Assembly: GCA_027063545.1 (NCBI GenBank)
Contig: JAMORN010000138.1
Span: 1 to 7,081, forward strand
From: a bacterium
GTDB taxonomy: Bacteria > JAMORN01
Direction: 5' to 3'
Length of the DNA stretch: 7,081 nt
The notes under the pieces are model-generated. The model had not been told where the DNA came from. It did no database searches and saw nothing but the letters and a program-made list of their open reading frames with translations. Made by a program: the position numbers and the translations under genes. This document shows positions 1 to 5,834 of this stretch, in pieces. Within the stretch, counting starts at the first letter, position 1. Each line of letters begins with the position of its first letter.

Positions 1-37
1 CCCTCCCATCTTTTCAGATGATTTTCAAATGGGAGGG
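1..37. terminator. GC-rich hairpin, probable rho-independent terminator of the GH5 gene
   Basis: CCCTCCCAT at 1-9 pairs perfectly with ATGGGAGGG at 29-37, giving a 9-bp, mostly G:C stem with a 19-nt loop. A small alternative hairpin, CATC (7-10) with GATG (17-20), lies inside. The stem begins 12 bases past the stop codon of the minus-strand glycosidase, the right place for its terminator, but the U-tract that should follow would lie beyond position 1 and cannot be seen. On the plus strand the stem is followed by a T-rich run (43-51), so it could also stop a gene entering from the left. It stands out in this AT-rich DNA. Confidence 0.6.
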
Positions 38-49
38 AGATAATTTTAT

Positions 50-1873
50 TTATTGAAGTCCTAAAGCTTCAAGTATTCCTGGTAAAGGTTCTCCTGTTTC
101 AGGATCAACTAAATTAAAACCTTTATCAAGTCCCCAATGTTGCCATGGGATTTGTAATGCTTCAAATGCTTTTGTTACATCTCTATAATAGTTAAGTCTA
201 TCTTCAAGTTTAGCATGTCTAGCGTAGGAGCCAAATTCATTACAAATAATAGCCACATTATTTTCAACAGCCCATCTTTTTACTTTTGTCATTCCATTAT
301 AAATAGAGTTATAGTTACCATTTTTATAATAATAATACCATAATGTAGATACCCAATTTGAAACAACATTAGGGTCTACTCCAAAATCTAAAGGATTTTC
401 ACTCCATTTATCCGGAGAATATGGATATGGTATATCATGAACTGTTGTCATACCAGTCCAGCTTGCCCCTTGGTGAGTAAATAGGAAAGGATCATAATTA
501 TGGAATACGTATATTACTTTAGAATCATCCCATGGAGTAGAGCTAGCTAAAATGTCTCTACTATAGTATCCAGTATGTCCAAAGATAATTATATGAGTAG
601 TATCCACACTTCTAATAGAGTCTCTCATAGCTTCAGCAACCTTTACCCATGTCTCTTCTTTTAGAGTTCCATATGTGTCTGTACCAAGTTCAGGTTCATT
701 ACCAAGTTCATAGAATATATCGATTCTAGGATTGTTTTTAAAATGATTAGCAACAATTTTCCAGAGATTAGTAACCATATAAACATATAAAGAATCATTC
801 ATAAAAGGCTCAGCAAAAGTACCATCATATTGATGATAGTCAATAGTAAATGAAAGCCTATATTTAGCAGTCCAAGCTTCTATAGTATCAAGCACAGCAA
901 ATAAAGAAACAGTGTCTACCATAAAGATAGTATCACCAGCTACAAAATCGTATTTATTTATTACATATTGATCTAAGTCAATAGGAATTCTAACACCTTT
1001 AAATCCCCATTGGGCAAGTTTTTGGAATGTTTCTTCAGGATATATAGGTTCTGTATATTTTCTTCCATCTTCCATACCTGTTAAATTAACTCCTTTATCA
1101 AGATATTTCATAGCGATTTCTTGCATAGGATTTGTAATAGTAAGATTGGTTACAGTATCAAGTTCAGGTATTTCTGGGTCTTGAATAGGATAAGTTATTA
1201 CATTTTGATATTCTATTTGTTTCTTGAACGTAATATTATCTAAATATAATATACCAGAATCTCCATCATTACCAGAGATATGAAAACCAATTTCTTTAAT
1301 TGTAGAAAGATCTAAATCTATAGGTGTGCCCCATCCATCTTGCATAAAATCAGACCATTTAATTTGTACTTCTTTCCAGATTGTACTCGCAGAAATTACT
1401 TTGTTATGATAGTCATGATCTTTTACTAAAACAGATTTAATTTGAATTTTATGAGAAGCACCTTTATAATAGTATGAAATACCTTCATAATTGGTTAATA
1501 TGTCAGAAGGCTGCCAAGATGGATCTATAGCTGTTCCAAATCCAACAAAAGGATCATAAGTCCATTCTCCTTTTATTAACTTAAATTTGGCCATTAATCC
1601 ATAATTTGATTTATATCCTTCCCCTATAGAAAGTTCAACACTTGATCCGCCTCCATTACCAGTATCAGTATATTGATACCAGTCTGTTCCTATATTAGTT
1701 TTTAGACTTCCACTTTCAAAATCAGCAAATATAAAATCTTCATCTAAATTTATTCTACTAGTAGAGTCTTCTACCCCTACAACATTATTATTTTCATCTC
1801 TTCCACACGAAAGTAATAGTAAAGTAATAAATATTATTAAAAAACTAAAGCTTAATACTTTAAATCTTTTCAT
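50..1873 (-). CDS. Secreted lipoprotein, CBM11-like module plus GH5 glycoside hydrolase
   Basis: A 607-residue predicted endo-beta-glucanase or mannanase type enzyme that would hydrolyse beta-linked polysaccharide at the cell surface or in the periplasm. Residues 1-23 are a lipoprotein signal: MKRFK, a hydrophobic stretch, then lipobox L-L-S-C with Cys23 lipidated, followed by an acidic and Asn-rich tether. Residues about 47-217 form a beta-rich jelly-roll-like module resembling CBM11 (starts FADFESG, ends YLDNITF). After a Pro-rich linker (about 218-250), residues 252-600 match GH5: Arg295 in GVRIP, His347 in DYHQYD, acid/base Glu393 in GNEPE, His458/Tyr460 in FHNYDP, nucleophile Glu546 in CNEFG, and Trp577/Trp580 near the end. 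All expected catalytic residues are present. The start at 1873 is chosen because AGGAGG lies 4 bases upstream and the signal peptide begins there; an in-frame ATG at 1993 has neither. GH5 is multi-specific, so the substrate cannot be read from sequence. Probably monocistronic, and probably under a sugar-responsive repressor (see 1900-1911). Confidence 0.88.
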   Translation of the reverse strand: MKRFKVLSFSFLIIFITLLLLSCGRDENNNVVGVEDSTSRINLDEDFIFADFESGSLKTNIGTDWYQYTDTGNGGGSSVELSIGEGYKSNYGLMAKFKLIKGEWTYDPFVGFGTAIDPSWQPSDILTNYEGISYYYKGASHKIQIKSVLVKDHDYHNKVISASTIWKEVQIKWSDFMQDGWGTPIDLDLSTIKEIGFHISGNDGDSGILYLDNITFKKQIEYQNVITYPIQDPEIPELDTVTNLTITNPMQEIAMKYLDKGVNLTGMEDGRKYTEPIYPEETFQKLAQWGFKGVRIPIDLDQYVINKYDFVAGDTIFMVDTVSLFAVLDTIEAWTAKYRLSFTIDYHQYDGTFAEPFMNDSLYVYMVTNLWKIVANHFKNNPRIDIFYELGNEPELGTDTYGTLKEETWVKVAEAMRDSIRSVDTTHIIIFGHTGYYSRDILASSTPWDDSKVIYVFHNYDPFLFTHQGASWTGMTTVHDIPYPYSPDKWSENPLDFGVDPNVVSNWVSTLWYYYYKNGNYNSIYNGMTKVKRWAVENNVAIICNEFGSYARHAKLEDRLNYYRDVTKAFEALQIPWQHWGLDKGFNLVDPETGEPLPGILEALGLQ

Positions 1874-1876
1874 AAG

Positions 1877-1885
1877 CCCTCCTTT
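1877..1885 (-). promoter_or_regulatory. Shine-Dalgarno site fixing the GH5 start
   Basis: On the minus strand this reads AAAGGAGGG, leaving a CTT spacer before the ATG at 1873-1871. It is a near-perfect anti-16S complement. It decides the start in favour of residue M-K-R-F over the upstream in-frame ATG at 1993, whose leading 40 residues are a Lys/Ile/Asn-rich translation of AT-rich intergenic DNA. Confidence 0.85.
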
Positions 1886-1899
1886 GGTGAATTTAATTT

Positions 1900-1911
1900 T
1901 TAACCGGTTAA
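1900..1911. promoter_or_regulatory. Perfect palindrome TTAACCGGTTAA, likely LacI-family operator
   Basis: TTAACCGGTTAA is a 12-bp perfect inverted repeat with a central CG, the usual form of LacI/GalR-family operators. It contains the only strong GC core in an otherwise A/T leader and lies 26 bp upstream of the GH5 start codon. On the minus strand a TAATAT hexamer at 1922-1917 could be a -10 element, which would put the transcription start about on top of the palindrome. No good -35 accompanies it at normal spacing (a TTGAAA lies about 26 bases upstream). This fits repression of the glycosidase in the absence of its inducing sugar. The regulator gene is not in this window. Confidence 0.6.
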
Positions 1912-2050
1912 CTTCTATATTATTTAAATTAAAATATTTTTTTATTTTTTTCAAAAAATATGAAAATTTTTTATAAAAAATTATATTTACCATAGGAAAA
2001 GTGATGTTAAATATTTTAAATCTTAAATCAAAAAAAATAGGAGGTATTCC
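1912..2050. promoter_or_regulatory. Divergent intergenic region between GH5 and cysK
   Basis: This is almost pure A/T and must hold the starts of both divergent transcripts. On the plus strand a weak pair, ATGAAA (1960-1965) and TATATT (1982-1987) with 16-bp spacing, could drive cysK. AGGAGGT at about 2039-2045 is a strong ribosome site for the cysK ATG at 2051. No T-box, SAM-type or other riboswitch structure is recognisable: there are too few G/C pairs for a stable fold. Confidence 0.3.
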
Positions 2051-2965
2051 ATGATTTATAATAATATATTAGAATTAATAGGTAGGACACCTATAGTTAG
2101 AATAAATAAATTAAAAAATCAAAAAAATAATAATGATCTAATGGTTAAATTAGAATATTTTAACCCAGGGGGATCAATAAAGGATAGAATAGCATTTAGT
2201 ATGATAAATGGTGCTTTAGAAATGGGTGTATTAAAAAAAGGGGGAACAATTATTGAACCTACTTCTGGAAATACAGGTATAGGAATAGCTATGGTTTCTG
2301 CAGCTTTAGGATTTAAAGCGATTTTAGTTATGCCAGAAAACATGAGTAAAGAAAGAATCAAAATCTTAGAACTTTTTGGCGCAGAAATGGTTTTAACTCC
2401 TAAAGAAAAAGGAATGGCTGGAGCTATAGAAAAAGCAAAAGAGTTAAAAGAGAAAATTGAAAATTCTATAATTCTTTCTCAATTTACAAATCATTTAAAT
2501 CCAGAGATACATCGTAAAACTACAGCTGTTGAAATAATAAATGATTTAGAAAGTGAGAATATAAAGCTTGATTATCTTGTTGTTGGAGTTGGAACTGGAG
2601 GAAGTATAACAGGTGTGGGAGAAGTATTAAAGAAAAAATATCCTAATTTGAAAGTTATTGCTGTTGAACCAGCAGAATCTTCAGTTTTAAGTGGTGGTCA
2701 GAAAGGTCCTCATGGTATTCAAGGTATAGGAGCAGGTTTTATCCCAGAAATTTTAAATTTAGATATTATAGACGAAATAATAAAAGTTAAGACTGAAGAT
2801 GCATATGATACTGCAAAGCTTCTTCCTAAAGAAGAAGGAGTTTTTGTAGGAATATCTTCAGGTGCAGTTTTTTATGCAATGAAAGAAATAGACAAAAGAG
2901 AAATTAATAAAGCTATTTTAGGAATTTTAGCTGATACAGGAGAAAGATATTTATCAGTGCTTTAA
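2051..2965 (+). CDS. cysK: Cysteine synthase (O-acetylserine sulfhydrylase), CysK type
   Basis: A cytoplasmic PLP enzyme that converts O-acetyl-L-serine plus sulfide to L-cysteine and acetate. At 304 residues it has the normal CysK/CysM length, with no C-terminal CBS regulatory domains. Visible fold-type II motifs: N-terminal ELIGRTP (9-14); NPGGSIKDR with Schiff-base Lys44; the substrate loop TSGNTG (71-76), whose Asn74 contacts the PLP hydroxyl; QFTN (144-147); the phosphate-binding GTGGS (181-185); HGIQGIGAGF (221-230); and GISSGA (267-272), whose Ser270 contacts the pyridine nitrogen. The ending GERYLS is the standard terminus, so it is complete. The HGIQGIGAGF loop favours CysK over cystathionine beta-synthase, although the related O-phosphoserine and O-ureidoserine enzymes cannot be excluded. 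AGGAGGT precedes the ATG. No cysE or sulfate-assimilation genes are next to it, and it appears to be a single-gene unit. Confidence 0.92.
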   Translation: MIYNNILELIGRTPIVRINKLKNQKNNNDLMVKLEYFNPGGSIKDRIAFSMINGALEMGVLKKGGTIIEPTSGNTGIGIAMVSAALGFKAILVMPENMSKERIKILELFGAEMVLTPKEKGMAGAIEKAKELKEKIENSIILSQFTNHLNPEIHRKTTAVEIINDLESENIKLDYLVVGVGTGGSITGVGEVLKKKYPNLKVIAVEPAESSVLSGGQKGPHGIQGIGAGFIPEILNLDIIDEIIKVKTEDAYDTAKLLPKEEGVFVGISSGAVFYAMKEIDKREINKAILGILADTGERYLSVL

Positions 2966-2966
2966 C

Positions 2967-3752
2967 TTAGATTATTTTGACTCTATTTCTTAGGATACCA
3001 ATATTCTCAACTTCTATTTCCACAATATCATTATTGCTCAAAGGGCCTATTCCAGGAGGAGTTCCTGTTGATATTATATCCCCTGGAAGTAGAGTCATGA
3101 TATTTGAAATAAAAGATACTAACTCAAAAGTTTTAAATATAAAATTTGATGTGCTACTATTTTGAACTATTTTTCCATTAAGAAAGGTTTTTATTTTCAA
3201 ATTATCAGGATTTTTAATCTCTGTTTCTATTAAAGGACCTATAGGTGAAAAAGTATCATAACTTTTAGCTCTTGTCCATTGCCCTTCTTTTTTCTGAATA
3301 TCTCGTGCTGTTACATCATTTAATATTGTATAACCTAAAATACAATCTTTTACTTCATTAGGTTTTTTATTTTTACAAGCTTTACCAATAACAATAGCAA
3401 GCTCGCCCTCATAATCAACTCTACCAATATTATTTTTAAAGACAATAAAATCATTATGTCCAATAATAGCGGTTGGGGGTTTTAAAAATATTATAGGATT
3501 AGGAGGAACTTCCATATTTAGTTCTTTTGCATGATCTATATAGTTAAGACCTACACAAACAATTTTAGAGCTATATACTGGAGGTAAAATTTTTAAATAT
3601 TCTATATTTATATTTTCATTAAAGTAATTTTTTTCGTTTTTTAAATTATATATATCTTTTAAATTCTTTTCTGGAACTATTTTTGTAATTTTATCTTCTT
3701 CCTGAATACCATAAAAGATTTCGTGTTCAATTTTAAATCTAATAACTTTCAT
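2967..3752 (-). CDS. Fumarylacetoacetate hydrolase (FAH) family protein
   Basis: A 261-residue FAH-fold enzyme, the usual size for the bacterial group that includes acylpyruvases, oxaloacetate decarboxylase/tautomerases and 2-hydroxyhepta-2,4-diene-1,7-dioate isomerases. A short variable N-terminal domain (1-55) precedes the catalytic core. Core motifs: VCVGLNY with His74 shortly after (65-76), PIIFLKPP (86-93), DYEGELA with metal ligands Glu115 and Glu117, LNDVTARD with third ligand Asp146, RAKSYDTFSPIGP with Lys163 (161-173), and GDIISTGTPPGIG (224-236). The core looks intact and should bind Mg2+ or Mn2+. The ending (IGILRNRV) is normal. The exact substrate cannot be told from sequence and the neighbours give no pathway. 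No Shine-Dalgarno is visible before the ATG at 3752, which is unlike the other leading genes here. A TATAAT lies about 28 bases upstream, so the leader is very short. Confidence 0.87.
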   Translation of the reverse strand: MKVIRFKIEHEIFYGIQEEDKITKIVPEKNLKDIYNLKNEKNYFNENINIEYLKILPPVYSSKIVCVGLNYIDHAKELNMEVPPNPIIFLKPPTAIIGHNDFIVFKNNIGRVDYEGELAIVIGKACKNKKPNEVKDCILGYTILNDVTARDIQKKEGQWTRAKSYDTFSPIGPLIETEIKNPDNLKIKTFLNGKIVQNSSTSNFIFKTFELVSFISNIMTLLPGDIISTGTPPGIGPLSNNDIVEIEVENIGILRNRVKII

Positions 3753-3779
3753 AGCAATTTTAATATAAATTTTATCTAT

Positions 3780-3813
3780 ATTATATTGAAAAAATTTTTT
3801 TTTAATTTATCTT
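3780..3813. promoter_or_regulatory. Divergent promoter elements between FAH gene and YbjQ cassette
   Basis: On the minus strand a perfect TATAAT occupies 3785-3780, giving an expected start about 20 bases ahead of the FAH ATG; no convincing -35 stands 17 bp upstream. On the plus strand TTGAAA (3786-3791) and TATCTT (3808-3813), spaced 16 bp, form a plausible sigma-70-type promoter for the YbjQ cassette, with the ATG at 3849. The two sets abut. In such A/T-rich DNA, matches of this sort arise easily by chance. Confidence 0.4.
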
Positions 3814-3848
3814 AATAAAACACAAAATAAAAATATAAGGAGGAAAAT

Positions 3849-4169
3849 ATGATAATTGTTAATACAGAACAAATACCAGGAAAAAAAATTGTAGAAGTAT
3901 ATGGAGTGGTTTCTGGGTCAACTGTAAGAGCTAAGCATATAGGTAAAGATATTTTAGCTTCGTTAAAGAATATTGTAGGTGGAGAATTAAAAGGCTATAC
4001 AGAGCTACTTGAAGAGGCAAGAGAAACAGCTTTAAATAGAATGATAGAGAAGGCCCAAAAAATGGGAGCTAATGCCATTGTAAATGTGAGATTTGCTACA
4101 TCAAGTATTACTCAAGGCGCTTCAGAAATATATGTTTATGGAACAGCAGTTAAAGTGGAGGACGAATGA
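3849..4169 (+). CDS. YbjQ/UPF0145 (DUF74) family protein, soluble
   Basis: A 106-residue protein matching YbjQ-family proteins along its full length: an N-terminal strand with IPGKKIVEVYGVVSGSTVRA (9-28), a central helix with GGELKGYTELLEEARETALN, then GANAIVNVRFATSS and a closing YGTAVKV strand. Family members have been crystallised as small ring-like oligomers, as I recall, and their biochemical role is unknown. Databases often call them heavy-metal-binding, but this protein has no Cys and only one His (His30), so the sequence gives no support for that. AAGGAGG (3837-3843) sits 5 bases before the ATG, making this the well-translated first gene of the cassette. Its stop codon overlaps the next start as ATGA (4166-4169), which implies translational coupling. 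No signal peptide or membrane segment is present, so it should be cytosolic. Confidence 0.88.
   Translation: MIIVNTEQIPGKKIVEVYGVVSGSTVRAKHIGKDILASLKNIVGGELKGYTELLEEARETALNRMIEKAQKMGANAIVNVRFATSSITQGASEIYVYGTAVKVEDE
4157..4161 (+). promoter_or_regulatory. Shine-Dalgarno inside the end of ybjQ, for the 4166 start
   Basis: GGAGG lies within the last codons of the upstream gene, 4 bases before the ATG at 4166. With the ATGA stop/start overlap it is good evidence that the short ORF starting there is translated, even though it is only 51 codons long. Confidence 0.7.
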
Positions 4170-4321
4170 ATTTTGATATATTAATAATATTGACTCTTAT
4201 AACTTTAGGATATTTAAGTGGAACATGGGTTGAAAAAAGACATTATAAAAGTATAAGAAATAGAGAAGACAAAGATCCCAGTTTTATCTTTAAAAAATCC
4301 AGACAAGATTATGGAATATAA
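4166..4321 (+). CDS. Membrane-anchor N-terminal half of a second YbjQ protein (frameshifted)
   Basis: A 51-residue ORF. Residues 5-22 are a strong transmembrane helix (ILIILTLITLGYLSG plus TWV), followed by a basic cytosolic segment with EKRHYKSIRNRED (23-35). It starts on ATGA overlapping the preceding stop and has a GGAGG site. Residues after about 36 (DPSFIFKKSRQDYGI) look like out-of-frame reading: the +1 frame over the same bases gives KIPVLSLKNPDKI and then runs straight into the YbjQ domain whose ATG is annotated at 4311. I recall membrane-anchored YbjQ proteins with the order TM helix, E-K-R-H-Y-x-S-I linker, short Pro-containing strand, YbjQ domain, so this is best read as the N-terminal part of that protein. 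Alternatively it is an independent small membrane protein. Confidence 0.75.
   Translation: MNFDILIILTLITLGYLSGTWVEKRHYKSIRNREDKDPSFIFKKSRQDYGI
4257..4321 (+). other. Apparent +1 frameshift window joining the TM segment and YbjQ domain
   Basis: The anchor frame is open to the stop at 4319-4321, and the YbjQ frame is open from 4257 (TAA at 4254-4256) onward, so any shift must fall here. The most natural join is near 4271-4273. The bases GAC AAA GAT CCC AGT read D-K-D-P-S as given; with one A fewer they read GAC AAG ATC CCA GTT, that is D-K-I-P-V, which continues as L-S-L-K-N-P-D-K-I-M-E-Y-K. The restored protein is about 150 residues. Causes: an indel in sequencing or assembly, a genuine mutation, or programmed +1 slippage (a CCC-A lies at 4277-4280). 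The sequence alone does not separate these. Confidence 0.7.
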
Positions 4322-4619
4322 AAATATAAAAAAAGCTTATTTTGTTTATGGTTCTGTAGTCCTATCTATAGATTATTTTAAGTATACATTTGCCGTTATT
4401 AAATTTTTATTTGGAGGAAATATTTCTGTTTATGAAACTCTTCTTGATAGAGCAAGACGAGAAGCCATTCTTAGAATGATAGAAAATTCTAAAGGTGCAG
4501 ATGTAATAATTAATATAAAAATAGAAACATCTTCTATTTATGGGAGAAGTAATAATAATTTAGGGACAGTTGAAGTTTTAGCATATGGAACTGCTATAAA
4601 ATATGAAGATAACTCCTAA
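4311..4619 (+). CDS. Second YbjQ/UPF0145 family domain, probably membrane-anchored in vivo
   Basis: From the in-frame ATG this is 102 residues of a YbjQ domain: KKAYFVYGSVVLSIDYFKYT (7-26), FLFGGNISVYETLLDRARRE, GADVIINIKIETSS and a closing AYGTAIKYED. It is clearly a paralogue of the gene at 3849: G-G-x-[IL]-x-x-Y-x-x-L-L-x-x-A-R is shared, as are the N-[IV]-[KR] strand and the T-S-S-I. From this ATG the first beta-strand of the domain is missing and no Shine-Dalgarno precedes it, which suggests the true N-terminus lies upstream in the 4166 ORF through a frameshift. It has neither Cys nor His, so a heavy-metal-binding role has no visible basis. Its 3' end overlaps the M48 gene by 17 bases. 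Family membership is confident; the start is not. Confidence 0.82.
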   Translation: MEYKNIKKAYFVYGSVVLSIDYFKYTFAVIKFLFGGNISVYETLLDRARREAILRMIENSKGADVIINIKIETSSIYGRSNNNLGTVEVLAYGTAIKYEDNS

Positions 4620-5367
4620 AATTCCAATAGAAAACGATATTACCAATACTAATTTTTTAACAGAATTTTTTAAGTTAGTTATTTCTCTAGTTCTTTTAGT
4701 TATTATATTTTATCTTATTCTGACTATAGTATCTAATATTACAATTAAATTTATACCTCTTTCTTGGGAGATAGATCTTTTTCAAAACATGTTTTTGTCT
4801 TCAATTGAAAATGAAATAAATGATAAAAATACTCGAAGACTTGATAGTATCTTTAATAAGATAAAAGCATTCATCTACTATAAAAGAACATTAGGCAATG
4901 TTAATATAAAAGTATTTGCAGTTAAAAGTAAAAAGATAAATGCAGCAGCACTTCCTGGAGGAATTATTATAGTAAGTGATAAATTAATAGATCTATGTGG
5001 TAGTGAAGATGAACTGATCTTTATAATAGGGCACGAGCTTGGTCATTTTTATCACAGAAATCATCTTAAAGTTATGGGTAAAACAATTATAATAGGAATA
5101 ATTAATTTAGTTTTTAACATATCTAATATAAATACTTACATTATTAATCATGTTTTTAATGGATTGAATCTTTCTTATTCCAGAAAAGAAGAAATAAAAG
5201 CTGATACATATGGAGGGTTATTGTTAAAGGAAATGAAAGGCAATGTTAAAAGTGGAATTTTAGTTTTTAATAAACTAAAAAGGATATATAATTTAGGAAA
5301 TTTTGTCTATCTTTTTTCTACGCATCCGAATTTTAAGATGAGAATAAAACATCTCGAGTCGTTATAA
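4603..5367 (+). CDS. M48 family membrane zinc metallopeptidase
   Basis: A 254-residue HtpX/Oma1-like M48 protease anchored by one N-terminal helix. Residues 22-44 are a transmembrane segment. The protease domain (about 65-254) shows NAAALPGGIIIVSDKLI (113-129), the pre-catalytic strand typical of M48; the zinc motif HELGH with His144, Glu145 and His148; the third-ligand motif SRKEEIKAD with Glu197; and STHPNFKMRI (239-248). All catalytic residues are present. Residues 161-192 are hydrophobic and may touch or span the membrane. The ATG lies within the end of the YbjQ gene (17-base overlap) without a Shine-Dalgarno, so translation is probably coupled; no alternative Met occurs before residue 63. 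It is the third gene of the YbjQ cassette. M48 proteases of this kind act in membrane-protein quality control or on envelope proteins; the real substrate is unknown. Confidence 0.88.
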   Translation: MKITPKIPIENDITNTNFLTEFFKLVISLVLLVIIFYLILTIVSNITIKFIPLSWEIDLFQNMFLSSIENEINDKNTRRLDSIFNKIKAFIYYKRTLGNVNIKVFAVKSKKINAAALPGGIIIVSDKLIDLCGSEDELIFIIGHELGHFYHRNHLKVMGKTIIIGIINLVFNISNINTYIINHVFNGLNLSYSRKEEIKADTYGGLLLKEMKGNVKSGILVFNKLKRIYNLGNFVYLFSTHPNFKMRIKHLESL

Positions 5368-5376
5368 AAAAATTTT

Positions 5377-5396
5377 TATAATTAATTTTTTATAAT
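5377..5396 (+). promoter_or_regulatory. Two TATAAT hexamers upstream of crcB
   Basis: The 57-bp gap between the M48 stop and crcB holds two perfect TATAAT boxes (5377-5382 and 5391-5396) within a short direct repeat, T5-ATAATT and T6-ATAATT. The second would start transcription about 20 bases before the crcB ATG. Neither has a recognisable -35, and the gap has just one G, so both may be chance. The gap could not hold a crcB (fluoride) riboswitch. Confidence 0.3.
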
Positions 5397-5424
5397 TTTA
5401 GTAAATTATTTTATTTTTATATAC

Positions 5425-5805
5425 ATGATATACTTATATGTAATGATAGGTGGAGCATTTGGTGCTTCTTTAAGATATTTAATCTCAAGTAAAGTAAATC
5501 AAATACTTGTTTCTAAACTTCTTTTTCCTTGGGGGACATTTGCAGTTAATATAATAGGATCTTTAATAATTGGAATATTAATGGGATTATTTGAGTTTAA
5601 AGAGGTGTCTCCTGAGATTCGTCTTATGTTTATCACAGGTTTTTTGGGGGCTTTAACCACATTTTCTTCATTTAGTTATGAGACTTTCTCTTTATTTAGA
5701 GATGGAGATATAAAACTTGCTTTATTGAATATTATTTTAAATAATCTATTTTGTATTCTGTTTACTTTTATAGGTTATAGAATTATTTTATTAATAAAAG
5801 GTTAA
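5425..5805 (+). CDS. crcB: Fluoride exporter CrcB/Fluc
   Basis: A 126-residue inner-membrane fluoride channel of the Fluc family, which lets F- leak out of the cytoplasm. It works as a dual-topology homodimer, and the single gene copy here fits the homodimeric form. Four hydrophobic segments (about 1-19, 35-56, 65-88, 97-122) match the family. Signature residues are in place: GGAFGASLRY with Arg17; GTFAVNIIGS with Asn42; and GFLGALTTFSSFSYE with Phe80 and Phe83 (the Phe box lining the pore) and the TTFS region that forms the central Na+ site in Fluc. Length is normal. No Shine-Dalgarno precedes the ATG at 5425; the start is chosen because the protein aligns with CrcB from its first residues. 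It lies 29 bases ahead of the DUF190 gene and is probably co-transcribed with it. Confidence 0.93.
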   Translation: MIYLYVMIGGAFGASLRYLISSKVNQILVSKLLFPWGTFAVNIIGSLIIGILMGLFEFKEVSPEIRLMFITGFLGALTTFSSFSYETFSLFRDGDIKLALLNIILNNLFCILFTFIGYRIILLIKG

Positions 5806-5834
5806 AATACAAAGAGTAAAAGTGGAGAGTATTA

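Noticed and set aside
1874-1993. 40-residue N-terminal extension of the GH5 protein from an in-frame ATG at 1993
   Set aside because: It is Lys/Ile/Asn-rich translation of A/T intergenic DNA, lacks a ribosome site, covers the operator, and would bury the lipoprotein signal.
2119-2361. 80-codon minus-strand ORF inside cysK
   Set aside because: It is antisense to conserved PLP-enzyme sequence (Lys44 and TSGNTG region) and shows no family resemblance of its own.
2977-3165. 62-codon plus-strand ORF inside the FAH gene
   Set aside because: It is the reverse reading of the conserved FAH C-terminus, with no ribosome site or recognisable domain.
5362-5381. Near-palindrome after the M48 stop, as a terminator
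   Set aside because: It is A/T only, so any hairpin would be unstable, and such palindromes are expected by chance at this composition.
5368-5424. Fluoride riboswitch upstream of crcB
   Set aside because: The gap has a single G and is too short and A/T-rich to hold the conserved motif.
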